A stretch of DNA of 64,000 nucleotides from Aphidius gifuensis (Eukaryota > Arthropoda > Insecta > Hymenoptera > Braconidae): positions 20,610,469 to 20,674,468 of the forward strand of contig NC_057790.1 of the NCBI RefSeq assembly GCF_014905175.1, in the 5' to 3' direction. The notes beneath the pieces are model-generated. The model was not told the origin of the DNA. It ran no database searches and was given only the letters and a program-made list of their open reading frames with translations. Below are positions 30,793-42,700 of the stretch, piece after piece (position 1 is the stretch's first letter; the number at the start of each line of letters is the position of its first letter). The position numbers were made by a program, and so were the translations under genes.

Positions 30793-33700
30793 TGCCTGGT
30801 GCGGTTGGCACAACGACGATACCGCGTGGCAAAATCCACCTCTTTTATATGTACGATGGCACTTGCAACGATTGGCTAGACTCTGCAGTTGCTGGCGCCA
30901 TTAGCACCATCGATGGGAATTTTTATCATTATACTGTATATATATATACTCACAATAACGTATATTTACTACTTTTAATATATTTTATATATGCATTGAT
31001 ATCCACTGTTTACAACCTATCTAAAATATCCAAATTTATAACCATAAAACTATTCTGTCAATTGTGTTACTAATAATAAAATAAAAATTATAATAATAAT
31101 AATAATATTTATTTTATCTTTTTTAATAGGAAAATAGCAAAGTACATAGCAAAGTTTTTTAAGTAAAAAAAAAGAAATCAATGTCATTCAGATAAGTACA
31201 AGGTAAATAGTTGGTTGAAAATCGATATAAATGACCGACAGTTTTTTTATTTGAAGAAAAAAGTTGCTACATGAAGCAAGATGAATATATACTAACATAA
31301 AAGTCTCTATATCTTTATCCAACTTTTGCAAGTCTTGTAAGATTTACCCCAGTACCCTTTGGCAGCTGACATTAACGATCTCTACGACTTTCAAGATGTG
31401 TTCACTTTTTCAAAATTTTTCTGTAGGCTAAGTTTTGTTAACAGAGAAATAAAAAAAAATAAAAATAAAAAAAAAAAAAATACATTCTGAATAAAGTGCA
31501 GCTTTTCATTTTGTATATATGCGCATGATGAAATTCATAATGGCTCACGTATGTGCTTTTTATTCTCTCTGAGAATACAAAATGAAGCAAAAAAAAAAAA
31601 AAAAAAAACAAACTGTCCATCTTTTGAATTATTTTCTCTTGGTACAAAATAACTTTTTTTGTCAAAAATTTAATTTTTCATGGAATTCAGTGTATGGAAA
31701 TTGATTATCTCTATTAAATAATTATTATCGTTTATTAAAATAAACAAAATATTAATGAATAGTAAGTGAAACAAATTATTTATAAAAATTTATGTCCCAA
31801 AAATTTAATTTAATTTTATAATAATATTTAATAACTTGACCTGGTTAAAGTTTGAAGATGTCTATAGTAAATTGAAAACATATTTGAACTATATTGAAAA
31901 TAAATATAAATTACATAAATATTTTTTCATAAAAATATTACATATATTTCAAAACCCATTTTTCATATTTTCATTAAAATAAATGTATAAAAAATAAATT
32001 TAAATTATAAGCATATAAAGTATACTTTAAAATGTAATTTATATTTATTTTTATAATATAATTTAAATTCATTATTGTCTCTTGGGAATTAATAATTAAA
32101 CATGGTATCAAATACATTAATCATTAATATAATTGTTATCAATGAGAAAGTGTCAATGTGTAACATCAGCATGTCGACATATACAGATATACACAACATG
32201 TCTTTTAATATACATATACAAACAAATGCGCATAGATACATAAATGTATAACATAAAGAGCCATTCGGGAAATGTTGAATCAGCGGGCAATCGGAAAACC
32301 GGGAATTCAACAATCCATCCAGTAAGTAAAACGCTTGAATAGTTTCCTACTCAACCAAAACTCTACTAATGAGCACATAAACAATTACATGATGTTTGTA
32401 AATTTTTTTATTATTTATTTATATTATTTATTTAAAATATATGCTATTTTAACGTAAATTATTATCAATAATATAAAATTTATTTGTATATTTTTAATCA
32501 ACCACTTAAATAAGTTAATTTGTGCAAATATTTTCATGAAAATTCGTACAAATAACTGAGAGAGAAAATATATTTAATTTTACCGTTTTCAAATTTACGT
32601 TATGGCAAAAGTTTTTTTAGTACAGGTCAATGCAAACAAAGGTACTTGGTAAATTATTAATCGGGTTTTATCTCAAACTATAAGATGGTATTTTAAACTT
32701 TTTAAAGTATGAAAATGATTTTTTAATTTTTTTTTATTTTTATTTACTTTTTAATTGTATTTTGTATAATTATAATTTTTTATTTTTATACTTTTTGCTA
32801 TCTTAAACAACTGACGCTCGTATTATTTTGACCCCCCTCAATGAAGTCAGTACTATCAAATGAGCCCTAGAGCTTTATCGATTATTTGCCTTGCCATTAA
32901 CTACATAATATCTCGTTTTTAATGGCATACTTAGGGCTATTTACTTTTCTACCTCTATGTAATAACTGTTAAAATATAGATTAAAAGAAAAAAGTAACTG
33001 ATCATCAAATGACTTGATATATTTACTTAAATTATTAATTATTTTTTGTAATAAAAATTTTAAAAGCTAATTTTTTTTATATTCCAAATTTAAATATTAA
33101 AAATATATATTTTATTTTATTCATCAAAATAGTGTATAAATTTGTATTTACAAATGTAAAAATTATATAATATAAAAAAAATAAATAAAAAATTTACACC
33201 AATAATATGAATTGAATAGAAAATTGGTAAAAATAATTTGTATTACGATGTTATAAAATTTTATGGCTTTATATTTGTATATAAAAAAAATTCCATCAAA
33301 TATAATAACAACAAAATAAACCAATATTTATACCAACAACTTCGTGAAGCTTTGAAATAAAATATATTAAAAATTTTTAAATTACATCAATTTGAAATAT
33401 ATATTTTTCTAAAAAAAAATTTATTAAATATATAAAATGAAAATTTATCAAATAAATACTGATACAAAAAAATTCATTTAAAACGTATTACAAAGATAAA
33501 GAAATGTAAAAATTTTTTTTTAATTAAAATAAAAGTTAAAAATAAAAGAATAGAAAAAGAAAAAAAAAAAAAAAAGGAATCATTCATACATAAAGTGAAA
33601 GAAATTGTTAAAAGCCATATATTATTTATTTATTTATTTATTTTTATTTTTCTCATTAGAGAGCCGATCTAATACTTTCATTGATCAATCAAGCACGTTT

Positions 33701-36700
33701 CACTGGGCAATACTTGCTTTGTTATTAATCCAGAATTCAAGAAATGAGACACGAAGTATTTTCAATGGACCAGTCTAGTCAAAAGACTACCATACTACTA
33801 TAAATGTATATAGATCTGAAGTTGGTTGACCAAGCAAGCAAACATTGATAGTTAAGAAACGAAATTCTGAGAGTAAAATTGTCTGATCTAGTTGGTAAAC
33901 ACAGTGCTTATGTTTGGTCCTACTACTTCACCACTGAGTCTTTAACAAAAGGTTTTTTTTTTTTTTATTTTAATTCTTTTTCATCTTCATATAGCTACTT
34001 TACTTTTTTACTTTTCAGATTCTTATAGATTTTCACTAACTTTTTACAGTGAATATTGAGTATATACTAGCAAAAAACTTTCCTCACTACTCATCGCATT
34101 ATTGTACTCTTTATATTCGTAATCTTTTCATAAATTATATTATCTCTTTAAACGTATTTTATATTTTTTTCTTATATTTTTTGTGCTTCATTTAATTGAA
34201 TATATTAATAAATAGAGATGCACACGAGACGAGACGAGACGAGATTTAATCGAGTCTCGTCTCGGTCTCGAAAAATGACCAAAACAACAGTCTCGTCTCG
34301 GTCTCGTCTCGGCTGAAAAAATCAGAGTCTCGTCTCGGTCTCGTCTCGAGTAAAAAAAATCAGAGCCTCGTCTAGTCTCGGCTGTATAAATATGAAGTGA
34401 ACAAAAGTAATTTTTTTTTTTATGACATTTTTAAATATATACATTCTTATAATATGTGCATGTAAAATATTTTTTTTTTTTATATTTTTTTATAACGTAT
34501 GAGTACTTTATTAGTATTTTTTTTTTTAAATATTAATTAACAATGAATATTGCATTTATTTTTACTCAAAAAGTACGTATCGATTGTACTGAACAACAAA
34601 CAAAAAAATATATAAAATGAATATAAATTAAATAAATAAATCAAGTTTGAATTGAAAAAAAAATGCTTAGTTACACTTTGATTGAACATATATAATTAAG
34701 ATGTTCTTTATTTATTTCGTATACGTCTAAATTGAAATATTATTTACCATTATTTTCTTACGTGAAGCTGGATTTCAATTCAATTTTTATTTATTTTATA
34801 TATTTTTTGTTTGTTTATGGTTATTATATAGATGCAATATGTATAAGAACTTATTTACTAAAAGGCACCGCAAAAAATCAAGAAAACCAAATTTGATATC
34901 ATAGACAACACGGCGAAGGCTCTCGCGAAGTCTCGCGAAGAATAAGCTAGTATCGTCTCGGTCTCGTCTCGCCTAAAAAAATTGTCAGTCTCGTCTCGGT
35001 TTCGTCTCGAGTTCGCGAGACGAGACGAGAAAGTGCCGAGACTGGTCTCGTCTCGTGTGCATCTCTATTAATAAATATAAATTTAATATCAACTATTAAT
35101 TATAGGACTATTTTAATATATATTTTCAATATTGATTTAATAAAAATAATAATAAGCATTATATATTTGTAAATATTTTCATGCTAATTATTTGTATACG
35201 AACAATGTATATTTTGTTTGATAATTAATGGTTATTAAAAATTATATAAACAATGCATTAAATTATTATACGAGCTATTTTCAAGATCGTGTAAATTTTT
35301 ATTAATTTATTTATTTACAAATGTATATAAAATATTTATTATTTATTTTATTTTTATCAATGATTTGAAAGTGAGCCATTGGGCAAGCTTCATTGTGTAG
35401 AAATAAAGTGATATGCTACATTGAAAGCCTATGTGTTTCCGGTATACCCGAGGGGAATTGTTAGTGTATTCAACTGAGTGCACCCACACAGTAGATGCAA
35501 AAGGTTGCAATTGATTCAGCATAGACAGGACAATGCTTGACAATGCTTCTGTTGTGTCCAGTTTTGTGTGACGATATATTACTTTTACAAAAGGTTACAT
35601 GGAATAAGTTATAACAAATTCAAGTCATTTATATTTTGAGAATAACTAACTATGAATAAGGCAAACATAAACTTGAAACAATAAATTGTCAATGTACAAT
35701 AAAATTTCAAGTACAATAAAATTTCTTGTATACATTACGGTGAAAATTTTCCAAAGAATCATAAAGTTAAAACTTTTGATTTAATATTTAAATAAATAAT
35801 TCTCAACGAGACTGTTGTACAAGATTTTAAAACTCATTGTTCATTATTTTATTTTTAAAAGAATATTACCAATTTATTATATTTATCATTAATTAAACTA
35901 AAAATTATTCAATTAATTTTTTTATATTAATAAATATGAATTTTAAGTAAAGATAAATTTTTAAAATATATATTTTTAACTGTGTTTAAATAATTAAATT
36001 AGTATATGATATTAATAAAAAAAATTTTAAAAATAATAATTAATTTTTAGAAAGACTTGTGTGATAAATTATTCATAATTTAAATTGAAGTAATAAAAAA
36101 TATTTACTAAGCGCGTTACATTGCATTTAAAGATAAGAATTAACCCATTTAAGCAAAAAAAAAAATATTTTTTTTTTCGTTTTTCATTCGCTTCAAAGCT
36201 TAGGCAAAAGTAACTAAAATCAGTTTGTGTTTGTATGTGTATTATTATATATGAAAAAAAAAAAAAAAAATACAGAGCGTGAAAAAATTTTAAATTATGC
36301 AGTGTTTTTAATTCTGAAAAATAAAATATGCATAATAATTGTCTCATATAATTATTATTAATTACACTATGATCATAGAATAAATATTTATTAATTTAGC
36401 AGAATTGAAATTGTAAAAAAATAAAAAAATAAAAGTTGGGTTTATTTATAACCAAAGAGACATGATGTATAATGGTAATGTTTTGAAATTTTCAATGTAG
36501 ACAAAACAGAAACTAAAATAAGCCACATAATCAATAGAAAAGAGGCAAACCACATAATATCAAAAGATTGATAGAACAAAGTGACTTCTAACTAAATTTA
36601 CCAGAGTAAACACGTCTGTCTGTATTCACTTTTGCACAGTCAGTCTTGACAAACACCAGCCAAAAAGGTTAGTCGTATGGTCATCCACACAAAATTCAAC

Positions 36701-39700
36701 AAAATTCGTATGTGTTTAGTTGTATATAGTTGAAAGTTTATAACTGTGTTGGCTCACAGCTATAACGATCCTTTCTCTCACACAGATATACTCAGTCAGT
36801 GTAATTAGCACTATTATAATTTTCTCTAATTTCAAACATTAACCCAGTTTATTTGTGATTGTAAAAAAAAAAATAATGTAACCACATACGAGTTGACATG
36901 AATTTGAATTGCATATTTAAAAAAAAAAAAAAGAACCAAAATTAACATGATAATTGATAAAAATTTTCTGTGGTTTCGTAAATATATATGTTTTTTTTTT
37001 TTTTTCGGTTTTTTTTATTTTAGTTTCTCAAGATGATTTCATATATGATTTCATTATTTTATAAAATAATGCTCAAGTTTTTAATTGAATTGCTGGTATA
37101 TTTTTGGTAAATGTAAGACTCATTATATTATACGTCTCGTTCTCGATGATAGTATAACATGTAGTAGTATCGATAAGCTAGAGAATACCACAACCTTTAG
37201 AGTATTTTTTTTTTTTTTTTTTAATTTACGTGTAGGTGTCGCCCTATAATGGGCCTACCGCCATTACGTGTACTTTTATTCATAACGTTTCGTTGTGCCT
37301 GAGGATTCAGACGCCAATGAGAGTAAAACAAAAACAATTATTGTTAATTAATAAAAAATTAACATTAATAACAACAATGTCAGGACACAGTTCCAAAAAC
37401 GGTCACGCTCTCGTTCACAACATCGTGAAAGAAGCAGTGACAGAAAAATGAGGAAGATGCAGGAACAATTGATAGCCTCGAAAATGACAAAGGCATTAAT
37501 CAGAATCAGCAGAACACCTCAAAAAGGAATATAACAAAGGAGAAAACTGATGACAACAAAAACCAGGTAAAAAAAAAAACCTCTTGATTTCCACACGAAT
37601 GATAGAGGTGATCAACCTCCACGAGGTTGATCGGGACTACTATATTAAAATAATTCTCTCCCTCTCTCTCTCTCTCTCTCCCTCTATTTTTTCTCTCAAA
37701 AAATGACAATAAGTCAAACAGGACAACAAGTCCAACCAGACAATAAGTCTAACCGACAATAAGTCACAACAATGCATTTAAACATCTCTTTTTTTCTTCC
37801 TAGATGAAGCAAAGAAAAGCATTGAAACACCGAGAGAAATATCAGAGATAGAAAAGTCTTCTGATGAAGCAAGTCATCAGGGACAAGCAGATGTTGAAGT
37901 TGTCACAACAGTGGCTAACATAGATTTGATTAAATCTTTGAGGGATGACCCAACCATACCCAAGTCAACTCTCAATGTTCATGCAGAAATAAAATCGAGA
38001 TGGGGGAATTGGAAAAATAAGGGTCTACCTGAAAAGACCAAAAAGAAATCTTGGAAAATATCCAAGAAATGGAGATATGCATTTGGAAGCTCAAAGGTAA
38101 ATTTACCAGTTCAATGACTCAATGGCCACTAAAAGAGACCAACATTTCATTGAAACACAAAATTGTGTTGGTTCAGCCATTGGAGCACTCAGCTCAGCTA
38201 TATCAATGATGCTAAATGCTGCCCTGGTGAAGATATTGATCAGGAAGAATTTTCAGAATACCTGTACACTGGACAGTTATTAACTGACATTTTCTACCAA
38301 TTGTCAATGACAAGAAAATCTTTTATCACACCATTGATGGATAAAATTTATAAATCAACTTTGGATGAGGCAACACCAGATGAATGGCTTTATGGAAAAA
38401 TATTCTGACCAGGTGAAAGATGCAAAAGTCTTGGAAAAAAACAAGTGCAAGCATTAAAGCATCAGACAAAATATGCAGGAAAACAAATACCCAAAAGAAT
38501 TCCGGAAACTCGAAGACCCCATGCAAACTACAAGCAGGTGGGAGCATATCAAAAGCCATCACTGAGATTCACCACCAAGAAGAAGTCGTACTCGGGTCGA
38601 ACTCGAAATCATCGAGTCGACCATCGAGCTAACACAGCATCCAAGAAATAAATAAGGTAACAGCTGGTCGTTTAAAATTTCCAAAACAATTGGAAAAATA
38701 TTACCAATGATAAATTCATTCTTAATTCTTTAAACGGCTATAAAATCCCCTTTACATCTTTTCCTTTTCAACATCATTCTCCAACTGAAAAAACCTTCTC
38801 AGTAGAAGAATTTAAATTGATTCAAACTGAAATTAATAAATTAATTAAAAAAGGAGCAATAGAAAGAGTGCAAAGGGAGGAAGATGAATACATTTCATCA
38901 TACTTCCTGGTACCAAAACCAGATGGATCAAATAGATTCATTTTAATTTAAAAAATTAAACAAATATGTGGAATAACATTTTAAAATGGAAGACATACGT
39001 TCTGCCAAAAACTTAATAACAAAATATACATATATGAGCACAATAGATTTAAAGGATGCTTATTACCTTGTACCAGTTGATGAAAGTCACAGAAAATATT
39101 TAAAACTAGAATTTAATAGACAATTGTATCAGTTCACGTGCCTTCCTTTTGGTTTATCACCAAGCCCATATCTTTTTACCAAAATTATGAAGCCAGTAGT
39201 CAGTAGACTAAGAGCTTTGGGAATAATGTCAGTAATTTACCTTGATGATCTGTTGATCTTAGGTAATACTTTTGAAAAATGTACACAAAATGTCAATCAA
39301 GCAAAAAGTTTATTAGAACATCTTGGACTTATCATAAATTACAAAAAAAGCAATTTAACACCAAACCAAAAGTGCCAATACTTGGGATTTATATTAAACT
39401 CAAAAAAATTTAACAGTAGAACTAACACAAAGAAAAAAAGACAATATCAAACATTTAATTAGTAAATTTAAAGAAGACAACTGGTACAAGATTCTTGACG
39501 TAGCTCAACTGCTAGGAGTTCTAACCTCTTATAGTCCAGCAGTAGCACAGCTCAGTTTACTGCAAAAGACTTGAAAGAGAAATTCCTGGCGTTGATTTTA
39601 ATAATAATAATTATGATGGGAAAATGATTATAAAAAAATATATTATTGAAGATCTCATATGGTGGAAAAATAATGCCTCAATTGGCATAAACCCTTTCAA

Positions 39701-42700
39701 GACCCAGAGATACATACTTGAAATATTTTCAGATGCTTCCTTATCAGGCTGGGGAGCTCATTGCCAAGGTCTAAGCTCACATGGGTTTTGGGACAAAAAG
39801 AAAAAAACACCATATTAATTATCTTGAACTTCTTGCAGCACATTTTGCTTTAAAATGTTATGCAGTATTACAAATGTGAAATTCTCTTGAGAATAGATAA
39901 CACAACTGCTATTGCATACATTAATAAAACTGGAGGAGTTAAATTTCTCACCTCAGTGAATTAGCAAGAAAAATATAGCAGTGGTGTGAAGAAAGAAAAA
40001 ATATGGATTGTAGCATCATACATAGCCTCAAAAAGAAAACATAGAGGCTGATGCAGCATCAAGAAAATACAAACATTGACACTGAATGGGAACTGTCACC
40101 AAAGCTTTTTCAAAATAATTCTTGAAAAATTTGGTCCTTTTCAATTGATCTATTTGCCTCTAGACTCAATAAAAAATGCAAAAAATTTTGTTCAAGGTTC
40201 CCAGACCCAGATGCAATCATAGATGCATTTACAATACCCTGGGAAAAGAAAAGTTCTATGCATTTCCACCTTTTGCACTCGTCTTACGTTGCTTACGAAA
40301 AATAGTTCTAGACAAAGCTGAAGGTGTGGTAGTTGTTCCGTTATGGACAACTCAACCTGGTACCCTCTTTTTTATCTCTTCTCCAAGATTCAATTATATT
40401 ACATCCAAATAAAAATATGCTGGTTTCTCCTTGGGAAATAACTCATCCATTGTCATCAAGCCTTTCCTGGTGGTCGGCAAGTTATCAAGTCAGCCTTTAT
40501 AAACAAAGGCCTAGATGACAATGCAGCAAAATGATGACAAATTCATTAACAGACTCAACAATTAAACAATATCAAGTATCATTAAAAAGATGGTGGAATT
40601 ATTCACATGAAAAACAAATTGATCTATTCAATGCATCAACACAGGATATTATTGGTTTTTAACTAAAAAGATTTGAAGAAGGAGCAAATATAACACATTA
40701 AATTCTTCCAGAGCTGCCATATCCATTATATCATCTCGTGATGTATCACAAGATGGACTTTTATCTCGTTTTCTCAAGGAGTATATAAACAAAACCAACA
40801 AGACCAAAATACTCAGCACTTGGGATGTTTCAGTTGTTTTAAAATTATTTAAAACACAACACCCACTTGATTCACTAACCTCGAAGAGGCAGGAAACAAC
40901 TTGCTACATTGTTGTTGTTAACAACAGCTCAAAGACTGCAAACTTTATCATTGATAAACATTGAAAATATCGAATCATTATCATCAAAAATGATAATAAA
41001 AATACCAGATCAAATAAAGACATCAAGACGGTTTCATTCCAACCAGAGTTGATCTTGAAGTTTTCAATGAAGATCAAAAGATTTGTGCAGTATCAGTTAC
41101 ACAAGAATACTTAAAATACACAAAAGAACACAGAAGAAAACAACAAAAGCTATTCTTATCATCAACAAAACCATACGGTGCTGTTGGTGCCCAAACTCTG
41201 GGCCATTGGATAAAAGAATACACTTCAGAAGCAGGTGTTGATACTAAATCAATTACAGCATATAGCACAAAACATGCTGCAGTATCAACAGCATATCAAA
41301 AAGGTGTCAATATAGACACAATAAGACGTACAACTGTATGGTCAACACAATAAAAGATGTTTGCAAAATTTTACAATAAACCAATTGTATCATGTGCGGA
41401 TTCATTTAACCGTTTTATATTAAAACAATAAAATAAATAAATACACATATGGGTTGTGTCTAATATTTTAATTATGCACTGAACATCTACATGTTATACT
41501 ATCATCGAGAACAGAGACGTATAATATAATTATTAAATCCAAACAGCCGAAGGGCAGAATTTGATACAATTATATGACACGTCTCGTTCGAAAATAATCA
41601 ATCTAATCTATCCCATCCGGGATCATCAAATAAATAAATAAATAAAATATAAACACAAATGACAGGGACTCTAAACATTATGAATAAAAAGTACACGTAA
41701 TGGTAGGCCCAATATAGGGCAACACCTACACGTAAATTAAAAAAAAAAATACTCTAAAGGTTGTGGTATTCTCTAGCTTATCGATACTACTACATGTTAT
41801 ACTATCATCTTCGAACGAGACGTGTCATATAATTGTAATCAAACTTCGCCCTTCGGGCTCGTTTGATTTAATAATTATATCTTGTATGGTATCATTGAGG
41901 AAAAGAGAACAGGCGTTGCCGTATAACCCAATGTTGAAAAAGTTTTTTGAGTTTCCGGTGTTGAAATTCATGTGGCGGATACTTTTCAAGTTTCTTCAGT
42001 AAATTTTCTAAAACTGTGTGCTTCACCCAAACCATACAAGAAAATAGTTTTTTTCTTTTTTTACTTTTGTATATTTGTTTTTTTTTTTTTTTTTTCTATT
42101 TATTTTATTATTATAATTTCGTTTTTTTTTTTTTGTCTTGCGTTCTTTTAAAATAAAATTTTGTGTTTTTTTATTTTTATCTTTAAATGTCATTGTACAT
42201 ATAACTTTTCATTTTATTTTTTGTAATTCTTTTGAATGCACTCTTCTGGTAGACTGACTTAATATTTTCACGACAATCGAACAATCCGTCCAATGGTAAA
42301 ATGTGAAATACAACAATGACACCCGTTGAAAATTGATGAAACGTAAATAAAATAAAAAAATACAAATTTTGTATATCAATATCTATTACCATCTTTCAAA
42401 TGTGACATTTAAAATAATGAAATTTTTTTTTTATCAGTTTAATCAGAACTATTTTAAAGTCAATCAATCACAAAAAAATTAAAATTTAATTTTTAATATA
42501 CTTTTATATTGATTAATTTATTAATTAATTAAATTGTCTATTATTTTATTTTTTTAATTTAAGGTATAAAATCTATTGAAAAAATGAATTTTATCATGGA
42601 ATTTTATGAATGCATCTTGAAAATCTATATACGTTTGAACTTTTTATACTAAAAAGAAACAAGAATTCAATTTATGATTCAAACATAGGGTCTTTCTTAT

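Larger units (their letters stand above)
22901..34204. other. dpr intron, left part
   Basis: About 11 kb of AT-rich intronic DNA with no supported exon. It includes a 30-nt T run at 27118-27147, a GATG/GATA-type tetranucleotide tract near 29196-29230, a repeat copy near 24930-24975, another near 28770-28860, and a more GC-balanced stretch at 30530-30920 that is treated as a finding. Confidence 0.6.
37122..41880 (+). mobile_element. DIRS-like tyrosine-recombinase retrotransposon (decayed)
   Basis: A 4.76-kb element in the same orientation as the host dpr gene. It has inverted terminal repeats (37122-37290 and 41673-41880), a gag-like region, RT, RNase H and a DIRS-type methyltransferase-like region, a tyrosine recombinase region, and an internal complementary region (41487-41592). 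DIRS elements replicate through an RNA and a circular DNA and integrate by recombination rather than with a DDE integrase, so no target-site duplication is expected. ATTATAT occurs at both outer edges (37122-37128, 41874-41880), which is also the join in the internal complementary region. Coding regions contain several stops and frameshifts, so this copy should not be autonomous. The right end carries extra outer sequence absent from the left, as is known for DIRS-1. Confidence 0.92.

Noticed and set aside
30315..30839. 174-residue minus-strand ORF, the longest unspliced frame in the window
   Set aside because: It is dominated by Phe, Leu and Tyr from poly-A/T tracts, with no domain and no codon signal. 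Only its GC-balanced end is of interest, and it is listed separately.
38326..38562. Minus-strand ORF inside the DIRS element
   Set aside because: Shadow of the gag-like plus-strand region; no independent support.
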